Assembly (NCBI GenBank): GCA_008360955.1 | Contig: LUCM01008207.1 | Location: forward strand, 70,111 to 134,110 | Direction: 5' to 3' | From: Fasciolopsis buskii | Taxonomy: Eukaryota > Platyhelminthes > Trematoda > Plagiorchiida > Fasciolidae | Length of the DNA: 64,000 bases | Part shown: positions 12,530-26,789 of the stretch, piece by piece | Layout of the letters: each line of letters starts with the position of its first letter | How positions within the stretch are numbered: position 1 is the first letter of the stretch | Position numbers and translations under genes: made by a program | Notes under the pieces: model-generated | What the model saw: only the letters and a program-made list of their open reading frames with translations | The model's database searches: none | What the model was told of the DNA's origin: nothing

Positions 12530-14549
12530 GCACTCAACGCGAAACAATCGAGGAATGCTGCTGTGGAATAAGGATTTAGGCAATCGGATTAGATCCCTGC
12601 CTCTTCCCCTTCGTCACGTTAGATCTCCCGAACCTACAGGTGAATCGTGGCAATGAACAATCGGAATTTACTCGAAAACCGTCCAATGTGACCAATTTAG
12701 TTGAAGTTTCTGACTATCCATGGAAAAGAGCACAGAATCCATTAAGAATTCTGCTTCGGATAGTTTCAATGGAAGAATTCTCGTTTGAACTTGAAATAAC
12801 AGAAACAAACAAAAGATTTTCTTAAAATTAGGACTAACAGTAACCGGGAAAATATACGAAATGGCTCACATCCTAGCAACTACTAATTCTACAGGTCGAA
12901 ATTTATTTTGAGAATATGTAAGATTCAATGAAGCTCCTCTCGAACAAAGCTGAACAGTGCACTGGTCCATATTTGTGAAAAATCCAAAACCTGGACGATA
13001 TTAAAAACTCTTAGCGTCTCGTTGAGTTATTCAGTTAGCAACATCTCCAGTTTGACATTCGTGTTTATGGCGAAGCAAATGGACGCAGCATCCAATGGGC
13101 CCGAGTGGTTACGACGGAAATTTCAGCGAAAAAGTGTGCGTTAAATGGAGAATGGGTAACATAAGTGACAACCCTTCAGGTGATGGTCTCAGTTGTCATG
13201 GCCCATCGATGTACGCCATGTCGTTGTGGCAGAAGCCTGTAATCATCCGTAAGGCCCGTGAATAACTGAGCTTATGGTCACCCAGATGAGTGACCTGTCT
13301 GAGATGATTGTTTCTTCTTGGCTCACCTATCCTGTGCGGATCACGGAAACATAACGCACTCAGAAGAGCAAGGCCCGTTAACGGGAAATAGGTTTGGGTT
13401 TAATTCCAAATGGGAATCGTTCGACTACACGTGTGGTGTGTTTTTCCTCCTGATAATGTGACGCTTGGCTGGTGCTCGTGCTTCCAGAGCCCAAAAAGAT
13501 ATATTTTTCAAGGTAGCTAGTGATAAGTTTGTAACAACAATCAAATCCATACTACAAATTCATATGTGTGAAGAGAGTGTGATACTGAACAAGGAAACAA
13601 ACAACACCGTCGAGCTCCAACAGTCAGCGCTTTAGCGCAGTCTTTTGTCAGACTTTATCTAGGAAAAATTGGATGATTCAAATACCGCTTGAGAAGTTGT
13701 TTTGAATTGCCGGTGTCTTTCTGATAAAAGCTCATCTGAGCAAAGGGAAGATCAGGGCGGTCATCGGATTTACTGTACGCTCACAACAACTAAGCATATT
13801 TGCAAACATGTTATTGTCACGTTCATGCATGCGGTTAACTTGGCGTTTCCAACTTTCCGCTTGGTATTATAACGTTGTGACAACAGTACGACCAAAACGA
13901 AACATTGGAGTGCATTTATCCCTTCAAAATAGCTTGCAGTTTGGTCATTTTACGCTCTGTTTGGCTTTCTTTGCTTCCGTGCAAAGTCAAGCGTGTCCAC
14001 GAGACAGTTTATGTAGGATAATCAGCGTTTGACTGATAGACCCGAGATAGTTGCAAGGCAGACCGCGACTTGTGAGCAAGCCGAACTTGATAGATAGAGC
14101 ATTGCAACAGAAATAGACACTCCTTTACTATCAACATTTCGAGGTGTTATCGCTGACTTGGATGATTTTATTAGCAAACCCTTGGCCAATTGGGAAGTGC
14201 TTGAAAAATTATTGAAACATGGTATAAAATCGTGCATATGCTTGAATCATTTGAATGGACCTTTTGATACAGTTTTTCGAACCAACTCATCTCAAAGAAA
14301 TCAGAATTCCTTGAGAATTACCACTGAGCACATTGAGAAAACAAGCGTGTAACACCACAAATCCCTTCCCCATCCATATTTGTATCTGACTAATCCAATC
14401 CTTCCTATAGTGAAAATTTTTGTTAAGATATTTATATATAGTGATGTAATGACATGAGTACGAATCACTGAAATCAGGATTATTTATTGCATCGCTTTTA
14501 ACAATATGCGATGCTGTTCAGGTTTAATAAATGTGATCAACCTAGCTTC
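12530..14549. other. Intergenic DNA, nothing recognised
   Basis: Short frames only. No RT, endonuclease or exon signal that I can support. Confidence 0.4.
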
Positions 14550-15526
14550 NNNNNNNNNNNNNNNNNNNNNNNNNNNNNNNNNNNNNNNNNNNNNNNNNNN
14601 NNNNNNNNNNNNNNNNNNNNNNNNNNNNNNNNNNNNNNNNNNNNNNNNNNNNNNNNNNNNNNNNNNNNNNNNNNNNNNNNNNNNNNNNNNNNNNNNNNNN
14701 NNNNNNNNNNNNNNNNNNNNNNNNNNNNNNNNNNNNNNNNNNNNNNNNNNNNNNNNNNNNNNNNNNNNNNNNNNNNNNNNNNNNNNNNNNNNNNNNNNNN
14801 NNNNNNNNNNNNNNNNNNNNNNNNNNNNNNNNNNNNNNNNNNNNNNNNNNNNNNNNNNNNNNNNNNNNNNNNNNNNNNNNNNNNNNNNNNNNNNNNNNNN
14901 NNNNNNNNNNNNNNNNNNNNNNNNNNNNNNNNNNNNNNNNNNNNNNNNNNNNNNNNNNNNNNNNNNNNNNNNNNNNNNNNNNNNNNNNNNNNNNNNNNNN
15001 NNNNNNNNNNNNNNNNNNNNNNNNNNNNNNNNNNNNNNNNNNNNNNNNNNNNNNNNNNNNNNNNNNNNNNNNNNNNNNNNNNNNNNNNNNNNNNNNNNNN
15101 NNNNNNNNNNNNNNNNNNNNNNNNNNNNNNNNNNNNNNNNNNNNNNNNNNNNNNNNNNNNNNNNNNNNNNNNNNNNNNNNNNNNNNNNNNNNNNNNNNNN
15201 NNNNNNNNNNNNNNNNNNNNNNNNNNNNNNNNNNNNNNNNNNNNNNNNNNNNNNNNNNNNNNNNNNNNNNNNNNNNNNNNNNNNNNNNNNNNNNNNNNNN
15301 NNNNNNNNNNNNNNNNNNNNNNNNNNNNNNNNNNNNNNNNNNNNNNNNNNNNNNNNNNNNNNNNNNNNNNNNNNNNNNNNNNNNNNNNNNNNNNNNNNNN
15401 NNNNNNNNNNNNNNNNNNNNNNNNNNNNNNNNNNNNNNNNNNNNNNNNNNNNNNNNNNNNNNNNNNNNNNNNNNNNNNNNNNNNNNNNNNNNNNNNNNNN
15501 NNNNNNNNNNNNNNNNNNNNNNNNNN
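14550..15526. other. Assembly gap (977 N)
   Basis: Run of N. Apparent open frames across it are artefacts. Confidence 0.99.
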
Positions 15527-15865
15527 GTATCGCAAACTTTTGTGATTTCTTTTTATCATTCGCTGTCTTATTTCTTGAGGATGGTTGATATATTACTGTA
15601 TGTGATATCAATCATCTATCGATCCTACCACTGACTGTGTTTGGTCTGACTGACCTCTGAGTTCCTCCTTCTCTGGATAGATTTATTATCAACCGAATTT
15701 AGTCTTTCTGTCTGAACCTGCGGGCGTTTGTCTCAACGAGTGACCACTGTCGGATACCATTAAGGTCCAAGATGTACTCTCAGTCTACTTTCCATCGTCG
15801 AGCAAACAATCCAGATTCGTCTGAGTAGTTTTACAAGCAGCAACCTCAACGTTTGAAAGTGTCAC

Positions 15866-16186
15866 GTGCGCCTGCTTGTTTTCTCTTTTGAACCCTTGAA
15901 TGACAAGAAAGAATGCCAGAATGTCAGAACTATCACAGAGTTGGCCAATGAAATCTTTGATATTTGCTCTCTCCTCGGAACACTATTCGCCTCTGATGCT
16001 CGTATATCATCTCATACACTGAAGTTCCTAAGACGAGTAAAAATGGACCTTTACAAGCGCCGTGGCAATTCACGTGTGCGATATATTCCTACCCTAGTTG
16101 AGTCTAAATCAAGCTCGCCACCATGGCATCCGTGTAAGCTGGTGAAAGGTCGTTTCGTTACAATATCACGAATCAAGGGACAATGA
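15866..16186 (+). pseudogene. Possible LINE pre-RT linker fragment
   Basis: A 106-codon open frame contains TLKFLRRVKMDLYKRRGNSRVRY. A basic stretch of this kind (R-L-R-K---LY-R) commonly lies between endonuclease and RT in LINEs. It is 0.8 kb upstream of the RT relic at 16980 on the same strand. Resemblance is weak and no domain is certain. The DNA between 16190 and 16980 gives no readable RT. Confidence 0.3.
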
Positions 16187-16979
16187 GGACGAATTGCGTC
16201 CGGGAAGCATGACCGTCCGTCAAGCCTGTTTGCACTCAGTTGGATGACGCACTGGTCAAGGACCCGATCAGAACTGAGAAAAAAGGGTCAAATCTCATGA
16301 CAAGTTCAGAGGCGTGCTGCGGAATTGCCCGGATCAAAAACCAAAGGAGGGAATTCAACCTTTAGACGAGAAGGTTTGGCAACCCGAGTAGATCTTATGT
16401 AAACCGTTCGGTTATAATAAATAAACGAATCCGTTGTGTTGACAGTCCGAGGACATTTTGATCACTATGGTCTGATTTGGCAGGGCGGAAGTGAACTTGA
16501 GCCAAGACGACTAACTGAGGGCGTTAGATTTAGCGGCTGCGACGAAGACTATAAGACGACTTGCTTGCCTACTTTGGGGTGGTAACAACAGAACATTCGA
16601 CTATTGTGCGGGGGAAAATGAACTTAAAAAATGTCATGCGGATGCTAACAGCCTTGGTCAAACGCTCATGTATCCTTCTGATTATAACCCGGTAGTATTT
16701 GCACAGTGCTACGGCTTGATTACTGCTGTTGTTTAGATGTATTTAAGCCTCTCCACACTACTAGAATTACCGCAACGAGTTGGTTCTGATTGTCTATCCC
16801 CGGCTCTTCCAACTCGCGGTGTTGTGGTTATGACTAATGCATCCTATTCCTGAATGCCATATACCCGGCACTATCGTCTCCATTACAAAATGCCATAGTT
16901 CTACTGCTTTAGCTAAGCGCAAACGCCCAATTGCCTTAACATCTTCCGGTCTCAAATTGACAGAGTGCTGTGCTTAAGC

Positions 16980-17690
16980 GTATACGCTCTCCTGCGATTC
17001 CTCCTGACAAACTCTTTGAATTAGCCTATCTAACAGACCCACTTTGGACATTGTCAGCTCCCCTATGGATAACATTTCTAATTCCTTGAAGGCATCGAGA
17101 TAATCTATACGTTGCATCTACATTTGATTCTGTGTCCTACGGTCTCTTGTACTTCACAAACCCAAACCTTTACTTGTCTTAGGCTCTTATCAACTGGTTG
17201 TTCGACTACTTTACAAATTCAACTCACTGCACATGAATGAACGTCAAAACGTCTAAACCGTTGGTTACCTACTCTGTTGTTCTTTCCCTATGTTTCTTAT
17301 CTACTCACATCAGTGATTTATCAACTAGTTTCTGGTTTAAATCTTTGCAAATCTAAATGTTTCGATTATCTGTTCTCTTTCTGCCAATCAATCTCCTCAT
17401 CCCAACCTTCGTTCTTCAATTCAAACGTTTACTAGGGTTACTTCTGTGATATCACTAGGGGTTACTGTCGGCAACATTCTGAAGTGGACCTGTGTAAAAA
17501 ATCTTCTAAGTTTGTCATTTCGGATTAGAAAGCTTCGGAACTATAAGGTAAAGCAAAGCACCGTCTGCCGTTTTGTATACCAGTATGTTTTTTCAATCCT
17601 TCGTTTCTGTTCTGCTGCTATTTTGAGCGGTCAACTGGAGGAAGACGTTAAAATTCCCTGCTAGAGTTTGTCACTTGTTAGCCTTGTATT
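16980..17690 (+). mobile_element. LINE reverse transcriptase relic, motif A to thumb
   Basis: Reading plus with stops and frame changes: TFDSVSYGLL (about 17120), INWLFDYFTNSTHC (about 17185-17230), SKPLVTYSVVL and HISDLS (17250-17325), LNLCKSKCF (17335-17365). Then the open stretch 17446-17664 reads ISLGVTVGNILKW, LSFRIRKLRNY and FVYQYVFSILRFCSAAI. The order equals motif A, the QG block, the KSKC block and the LGV---LKW thumb of CR1/Jockey-type LINEs. The YADD box is not evident. Confidence 0.72.
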
Positions 17691-19599
17691 TTTCAGACCA
17701 CTAAACAAAATTTCCATTGCAGTGAGTGATTAATAAGTGTACATATGTGGACAGTTAAATCACAGGATATTTTCAGGTTTCACACATCCTGTGCATGATG
17801 ATATCTGAAAGTACCGTTCTCATACTTCCACTCGATCTGCTTTTCGTTCTACACCTTTTAGAATCAATATCTACAGGAAATTCAATGTCCTTTATTTAGC
17901 AGGCATCTTTACAAACCAGAATCCCGTTCCAGTCGATTTTGCGAGCAACCTAGCCTAAGTGCTCAAGCCAATCACTCGGTGAGTTTTATTTTCTTGTTAA
18001 CAAGACGGTGGGTGTAACTATTTTTTGTTATTGTTTTCGGGTGAAATGCAAAATTTATTTACGTCAGAATCAATGTATTGCAAATTTACAATAGAATCTG
18101 TTTATTCATCCAATCGCTTGGTTGATCATAACACACGGATGCTATAGGACTCTGACAGGTCATTATGTGAACAGTATTTGAGCTCATGAGATGATAGCTG
18201 ACCCGCCTTGAAAAAAATTGCCCTAGGCCAATACGCAAGCCCAGGCCATTCAGTAACCCATCTTTGAATTTGTTCATATCCACCTAGGACCGAAAGCATG
18301 GTGACTGAAGTGTGTGGAACACGTTTCCCCGATACAGTCATACGATGGGATGTAGAACCTCAATTTATGCATCTACAGGGCACTTTGAAGATCCAGGGTA
18401 CCAGACGGTTGACGAAGCCTTCACAACGATTTAGGAAAAGCCTTTCACGAACTCTGCTCAGTAAAGAAGCGACAGTTCTCAATAGCGGCATCTATTAAAG
18501 TGTCACTAGTTTTATTATTTTCAATATCATGAAACAAGACATCTCTAAAAATGTAGCTGATTTCATCTGGCGTTGATCGAGCGGCCAGAGTTTGACCTTG
18601 GCTATTGCACATTCGTCTCAGTTCACAATCAATTGCTAGTCCACTAGCCAGTCGTCCAATGGCCGCGATCTTACAATATACACCATGACTTGATAAATGT
18701 AAAGGAATTAACAAATGTCATTATTACTGTAATAGATGATTTTATTTTATTGCGCAAGTATCACATTTCAGTCGATCTTTAAAGTTGCCTAAATAAATCT
18801 GCTTAAGGTTTAAGATTTTTATTGTAGCTGGCCGTAAGGGTAGAGTGTCCACATCCCGTGAAGAACCGTATTTTGACATATTGTCACCGAAAAATGAAGT
18901 GAAATCGGTGCTGTTGAATAGGTACCCACAGACTCCTTATCCTGGGTGCTTTTTAATTAACGATATAAGACGACTAGCTGACATTTAGTGGTTGTACCAA
19001 ACACCGCGTGATTTTCGGATGCTGTTTGCACTGGAACAGGAACCGATGGCAATTCAACCCACCTTGTTCTGTCACAGGTTGGGAGCGACGGGATTTCTTA
19101 CGATCAATGGTTATTCGTCTGACTCCAAAGAAGTAAAAGTGGCTAGAAATCAGTAATGTGGAAACTAGATTGATGCTACCTCGGTGAGTATGACGAGAGG
19201 TACGGAAATCTTCTTTTTGATTGTTTATCCCAATGGCCAGATGAATCGTTCCACTCAGTGAAGTGCAGCTTTCGACAAGAAGAATGTTTTCACGTGAAAC
19301 GAAGGCTTCCTATCTGATGCAGTCAGGAGGTTGCTTATTAGGAAGAAATAGAATTCACTGAGAAAGCAAGGACTTAAAACAAAGAGCAAAAATGTAGGCG
19401 AGAGTGGAAGTACAGAACAGAAGAGAGAGCTGTATTCACGAGTGACTGAGACAGAAGGTGAAATGCAGTAACAGAGTGCATTGTTGAACTCACCATCTCC
19501 ATCTTAGAATGATCCAACTGATCGTCCGAAAATGAAAGAGGAAAACCTTTCAAAGCATAGTTTATCTATTATATATGACTTTGGTCCATTGTATTTTAT

Positions 19600-20560
19600 C
19601 CTTTTCTGGTTAGTTTATTCTCTGTCCTGATGATCTGCCTTCACTTCGCGTTAAGCACGATGGGTTCAATCATGGACGCATCTAATTCTATTCTTAATAC
19701 ATCCTTATGCACATGTCCCATTCCCGATTTCTGGAGACCCGTCAAGTTTGTTTTCATCCCAAAACCTAGCACTTCCGAAGTGTTAGCCGCACGTTTTCGT
19801 CCCAGCCATCTTACCTCCTACAGTCTTCAGAAAATGATGTATAGCTTATCAGTACGTCCTGCTTCTTCGTTCAGTTCACCGAATGACCCCTTTCACTTTG
19901 CCTATAAACCAAACATGGCTACTTTGGATCATGTTGCTTCACCAGTTGAGTACACCACCTAATACTTTGGATTCAATCACCAAACCCTCTCCGTTGCGCT
20001 TCCTTGGATTTTTCATCTGAATTCGACTCTGTTCCACAGTCGCTACTTTTTCCTATACCAAGGGAGTCCGACAGTCTCAAACAAATACGGATATGGCTAT
20101 CAGATTACTTCATCTACAGAATTCAATGCACCAGACTAGGCTGAAAGTATTTGCACCGTTGGTAGATAATTCTGGATTTGTTTAAGGAGCTGTCTTCGCT
20201 CTTTTGTTTTCAAAATACACTAGTCATCTGTTACTGAGTTCTTTTTGTCATCCAATATCTAAAACCGAGTATTTCCTCAATTTTTCCAAGAACTTGTCCC
20301 TGGTTCGCGTTCTGTAGTTTTTTTCAAATATGTCATGCTTCGTTTTGCTTTTTCTTGATCGGCTCACTAGTCGGACATGTTTTTCACCCTGGCAGAGTCC
20401 TACAAATACCCCCGTAATCACTATCGATAAAACTGAAGATGGTCATTTCACATTTATAATTGAGTAACGAAACTTGATAGACAATTTCGTCCCACGAAAA
20501 GGTTGCCGCAGTTCCAAGTTAAGCAAAGCACTATCTCTCTTTTGGTTTACTAATGCGTTT
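19600..20560 (+). mobile_element. Non-RTE LINE reverse transcriptase relic
   Basis: The 110-codon open frame 19630-19962 reads PDFWRPVKFVFIPKPSTSEV, ARFRPSHLTSYSLQKMM and DPFHFAYKPNMATLDHVASP. These match the early RT blocks of CR1/Rex1/Jockey-type LINEs (W-A-V-PIPK, FRPI-LTS-K, FAYR-R-T-D). After a stop and frameshift, SSEFDSVPQSLL (20013-20050) corresponds to RT motif A. A run at about 20183-20230, GAV-APFLFSKYTSHL allowing a frameshift, corresponds to the QG--L-P-LF block. The YADD block is not found. It is dead and old. Confidence 0.75.
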
Positions 20561-23500
20561 CGCCCACATTCCTCTATGCCATTTTTGCTGGTTTAGTGAA
20601 GGAAAACTTTGAAATTTCTGGCCCGGCTCTGGCATTTATTAGTGAAGGATCTTTGACACTGCTGAAGCAAATCACCTCAAACCTGTGCAGTATGCATCGA
20701 TTTGGGCTTGAAAAATCTGCACGTAAAACTCTTTGGGATCTTTCCTGTTCCCCTATCGCTTCATGCTCTTCGCCATAAATGCCTATAGAAACCCAATTGT
20801 TCCTTAGATAATGTGATTTCTCACCAGCGAGGAACACGAAAGGACTGCCTATTTCCATAGTCTTTCGTAATTATCTATTCCTTAGTTCGGATTTTCTACT
20901 CTATATTTTGATGAGGTGATGAATGCAGCCATTTGTGATTGAAATACAAAGATTTGCGGATGCAAAAGTATACACAATTAGAAATCGAAAAACTAGTACG
21001 AATACGAATAAAAGGATTTTGTTTGGTGAATTGCTGCCAAACGACCCGATGGCTCCGTTCGGATTAACGAATCACTACATTTGTATTTGCGAACAAGAAT
21101 AGCTGTTTTATAGCCCACAGGTTGCGTGACGAAATGCTTCCAACAAATCGATTTGGGGACATAAAAATTAAATTAATTCTTCAGATTCACCGTCCATGCC
21201 TGCTGTTTCATTGTTCCCCTAATGTAGCTCGGGCTTATTTTCAATCTTTTTTTAAATGTGACTTGGTGAAACTTCCCAACGAATTTGATATTTTAGTGAA
21301 AATTAAAATTTTCCGATCACCATGTTACCCTACAGCCTGTTACTCATTCAACTGATCATGTTTGTCTAACACATCAAATAGTTTATTCTAATTTCTGAAT
21401 AGAAATAATAAAAGTCAAGGAAATACGGAACCTCGGAGTGTGATCCATAATCGACTTCCTTTTTAGTCGATTTTGACCGAAAAAACGGTTACTGCAGTGC
21501 ACGTTTTAAGAAACAGAAATGTTCCGTCATTTATCAAACAGTTCTACAGTGAAAGACAAACAAATGCCTGATCATGGTAACCTCGAGTCTTATTTGAAAG
21601 CTGAGTATCCATTATGCAAATGAGCTCTGAGGGGCCGACCAGTGTAATCATAAACGAACTCCCTGGAACCAGAGGTGGGGTACCGCGGAAGTGTAGATGG
21701 GTTTGATCGTATGTACTTTCTTGTCCAGTGATTGAATCGCGCCAGAAATTTTTAAATTTTTCCCCGTCTTGATAGGACTGGACTTTGAATAACTAATTCA
21801 ATCGATTTTGCTTCCTGAAACCAGCAACATTCAGTTGTCTTGTCTCGATCAACAAAATTACGAATCCACTATTTGAGTGGTATATGCCAAAATCAAAATG
21901 GCAACTTAGAATGTTATCATGATTGCCAAAATTAAAGCCTAAGGAAATGAAAATTCGAAATTATGAAGTATTTTTGACTACTTTAGGTGTTTAAAATTCT
22001 CATGCATGCTAACTCATTGCTTGTGAGTATTCTAAGATTAAGGGAGGACAAATGTCTCAAATAACCCCGTATTGCAATCACCTCAGTATCACAGGTCTGA
22101 CTCCATTTGACAAGGGAGAACCAAATGAGTTTTATGTTCAAACGGCTAGATCTTCCAAAATGAGTGAATTATTTATTGACAACTTCTACTACTGTTTTCA
22201 TTATCAGCCAAACAACAGTCGTAGCGGTTGTCCGCATTCACCTAAAGTCACGAACTTAGCACATGAACACTGGGGAATGCGAATTTTCTCACGCGTGGGT
22301 CCACTTTCGGTTCCCGTATTGACCGGACCCTGTTTAGTCCCGAGTGAAATTTTGTTGACGTTCGGATTCGAACGGAGAATCTGTCGGTCAGCCATCTGGG
22401 ACTGTTCAGTGGAGTAATATTTGCAAATTTAAAACCAAACAAATAGTACCAAAGCGAACACGTAGCCGACCAACAATTGGTAACTTTGTGCCTCTTCATG
22501 CTCTTTTAACACTAGACAAACAAGGTTTTTGTGCTTGAATGATTGGAGCCAGTCAACTGGCCGATTTGATTAGTTGATTACTAAACGATCATGAAGTTCA
22601 TATGTGCAGTTTGTTGCTCTGTATTCGGCTGTTGTTCCATTTCACAATCTATCATCTGTGACAATGATTCGCCGCGTTACTTTCTATTTGTTAACGAATG
22701 CCAGATTCGTCCAATGGGGTAAAAAATTCCGCATCAGCAGTCAGCATAAAACACTGATATCGAATAGCACAAGAGGTATGGTAATGCACGTACTGGAAAC
22801 TCCATTGGACCTGTCCACGTAGACTTTGAATAAAGAACATGAAATTGTATTTAACACGGAATGGGCGAACGGATACAGGAGGTGAGAAATATTTCGTATT
22901 TGCTCCCCTCCTGTATAGTGCATTTGAAAATAAATGTTTACTAATAGTTTCATCTGGAAAGCTTTGAGCATCTTCACTGAAGTTAAATGTTGAATGGACA
23001 CAATGCACAAGTTCTCAAATGGTTCTTACGAATCCCGCTTCTCACGGTGTCCTCGGCAACAATTTTACATCAACATCTTCGTCGCTTTCGCACCATCACT
23101 CGTCCCATCTGTGACTGAATAGTGCATTTGAAACAAATTATTGGTACACCCAGTCTGTAAAATAATGTGACCTAGCCACCGATTCAGAAAAAGAAGATAT
23201 GCAAGGGAAGACTTGGTTGACCAAAACTTGGAAAAACATCCGCGTGCAACATTCTGGTCTGTACCCTCATGTTAATCAATAATAGTGAACAAGTAGTAGG
23301 TGATTGAAGTTGGCCTATTCGTTAATATATATTTGTTAATATATGAAAATGTCGATGAATCAATGATATTCCGAATGATTCATCGTGCAGCGTCATCATC
23401 CAGCTTGTCACTGAAAATCATTGTAACGCTGTACACCCATTTCATCCTTGTTTAGGATCATCGGTGGTGCATGTCTACCCCGTCAGAACTAGGACGCCAA

Positions 23501-26500
23501 TCGGGGACGAACGATTGAGTCAAACGTCTCAGTAGTTAAGCCAGACGGGCTGATTCTCAATGGCCCTTCGGACATCAACACTGCATGATATAGCTCCCTT
23601 ATCAGTCCAAATATTTCCGTAGATCACGAGTGATCATGAGCGAGATCAAGTGACGGGGTAACTCGGCGAATTCTCACTGAAGTTTCGCGTTACGTTTCTC
23701 ACAACGGAAATCATTAGCCACCCTTATGTTCTAACCATGTTGCATGAGACTAACACACTGCCCAGTCACTACTCGCATCAACTGTTTGGTCCTAGTTGCG
23801 TTTGTGTAAATGCACGTATGCATGAACACGCACACTGTCCTCTTGTATCCCATTCCGAACGATCGACGAACATGATCAATAAAGACTGATAATGATCGTC
23901 CGAATCGTTCTGTTTCCATCTTGCCTTTTGGGATTTGAGAGTATCTCTGAATCAATGTCTGATTTTGCATTTCTGGTCCAGTTCACGGGTCTGTGGCAGC
24001 AGGCCAAATTTTGTCGAATATCAGAAAATCGACAGTTACATGTGAGAATCAACTTTTTCAACCTCACCCAATCCATTTCTGTCGGATTTTAGTTAGCTGC
24101 CACACCTCTCCCCCCACGAAACCATCTCGGGATGCGGTCTCCCGGATTTTTTTCATAATGGTTCTCGAAATCCGATTCCATACTTGACCTATTTCTAACC
24201 CTAAGCGTCAAAAGCCAGGTAGAAGGGAAAATTTGAAAATTCATTTCAATGGTCATTTGCAACTATGTAGGTCAACTTTCTCTGTACAAACATTTTAGGC
24301 TGCCTGTTGACATGATCCTTCCAGATATTCTGTACTGTGTAGCTAATTCATTTTGACCTTGTTTAGGGCTTTTTATGATGTTTTTACTTTGACCACTTGA
24401 ACCTGCTGGCTTAGTAGTTATATTCTCAGCAGATGTTCGAATGAAACAGGTATGTTTGTTTGATAATAAGGATGATCAAGTCAATCAAAGGTTTCCTTTT
24501 CACATCTGGCCAAGGTCATTCGCACGGTAAACTTGACCGAAGCTTCTCATACCTGCTCCAAGATCAACTGTCTAAATCAATGAAATATCGCATCCCATGT
24601 ACGTCAGAGGCAATCCCCATCAGCATCCACAACCACATAATTACTAAGTGACTGGCCAGAATCAAGCAATTAGCTGACACTGGCTGTCACATTCGGTCTC
24701 TGCATTAATCCATGCCACATATGCCGTGAGCACGTTAATCGCAACACCTATTTCCTTTGCTGTTTCCCACGTTTCCATAGACTCATTTACTGCCTTTTAC
24801 TGGGATGAGTGTAAATCATCGTAAAAAGATCTTGTCTGCCAATCTGCATTCTCCAGGTATATGGCACTTCACTGAAAGAAGTATAATACGATTGATGACA
24901 ACCAGTTGGTTGCAGCCATCGATCATTCTGTGGTCGGCAAATAGATGAGGCATGCTGATAGGTTAGGCGTGAAATAATGTAATTTCCGAATTATCTGTAA
25001 TGGGACAAGCTGCCACCCTGTATTAGCGGCTGACACAAAAAATTCGTAAATTGATTTGCTACCGATGATCGCACTAAGGACAAGAACAAAGTGAGCAGTC
25101 TTGGTGCAAAAGTACAAGGTGTATTGTTTGCCATTGATCGCCGGTATGTCAGAATTCGCGGCAACATAGTGGAGTCAAGTCCCGCTGACAGAAGACGGTT
25201 TATAACGTCTGTTGTGATTACTCCTCTAAGTGACAGATTAGTATGCATAAATTTGTTGAGTTGCCTGTATTCTGAGCATTTTCATCATGTTTTACCGTGT
25301 TGTCGACGAATAGTTCGACAGTAAAAAATCGTAAAATAATCGCTATTCCTCTAAAGTGTCATCCTCGTGGATCCTTTGAATTGTGTTAGCCAAAAAAACG
25401 GACTAGGTTTAGCTCCGTTTTAATTAGAACGAAGCTTCGGAAATGTAGCTTTCCTGTACTGCCGACTAAATAAAGCCATCTTTCTGTTGCTGTTGCGATA
25501 CGTCTGGGACGGCTCTTTATTATCCATTTTGCAGCCTGTTTCCTTTGTTAATGCAAACCACACGTTATAATGGATGACATTTACGGTCGAAGTCTTATCG
25601 ACGTATACAACTACAGCATAACCTGCATAGAGTACCAATTTTCTGATGCACCATTCTAATATAAATAGTTGTCACGTTTAGCCATGCATACGTTAGATGT
25701 TACTGGTCCTATGGGTGACCCTATTGCTATTCAACACTGTGGTTGACGAATTCGTGCTGGAAATTGCAAGCGCTGTCGAAAAGTTCAAATTCAGCCACGT
25801 GCAGGTCTGTGCCAGGGCTGTTTTGTTGAATGTAGTTGCGTACACAATTATTTGCATCATCACTCGGGATGTTAAAGAACAATGGTGTAGCAGCAAGCAA
25901 GAAACATTGCACCGGTTTCAGATTTAACATCTCGATAGTGTCCACTAAATAGAACGTTCTTCTGTGCATGTCTGTGTTTGTGTACGCCTGTATGTGTGTG
26001 TGTGCGTGTGTGTGTGTGTGTGCGGGTGTGTGTGCTTAGTTGTGCATCAGTGATCAGGGGACGGAAGACGGAAACTCTAGTGTCAAATCAAGCGTGAACG
26101 TGAATGTGACATACTTGGTTGACTAAACAACTTTGAGAGCAGGTCAGCGGAACAAATGAATGCACATGAACATGTGCGCGTGTTCACGTGGGTACCAACC
26201 CTCCCTCCGGGTGTAATAATGCACCGTTTGATTATGGCTAATCTAACCTGTCACCATCGGCATGGTCTCCGTTTCAAGTTGGATTACGATCGAAGTAGGG
26301 GGAACGACACGCGGAATGAAGATAACTGGTTGGCTGCTGGTGGCGCCAACATAAAGCGCATGGTAAAAATATAAAAATATGATTTTTAATTTTGGAACAC
26401 TTAGAATTTCTAGGGAGGGTAGAAACAGGCGTAAATTGCAGTCTCATAACAATACTGCAAAGCCCCATTTTCAAGCAGGGCTTATAAAATATACAAAAAA

Positions 26501-26789
26501 AGACTTACAAGAACAAAAGTAACGGTTCATTGCATAGGTTGGACCATATTTTAAATACTGAGACTTTTGATGCACCAGTTTATACATTAATATTAAAGTT
26601 TGCAAGCGAAACTGCATCGGGACCTAAAGTCAATTCTCAGGTGTAGATTTTTAGCAAAGTAGTATTCTAGGCACAGTTCAGTTCAGTTCACTTTTGTACA
26701 ACCATTAGGCTTGCACCATAGTAGACTGGTTTTAGTTGGTATCTCAGCTTTATCTGCTCAAACAGAAAAAGAGCCAAGGATGGTGACGG
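20561..26789. other. Intergenic DNA, nothing recognised apart from a (TG)n tract
   Basis: Frames up to 121 codons (22052-22417 plus) show no known domain. Confidence 0.4.
25990..26034. repeat. (TG)n microsatellite, imperfect
   Basis: TG units interrupted by CG and GG. Confidence 0.95.

Noticed and set aside
14484..15611. Long open frames on both strands across the first gap
   Set aside because: They are open only because the region is N.
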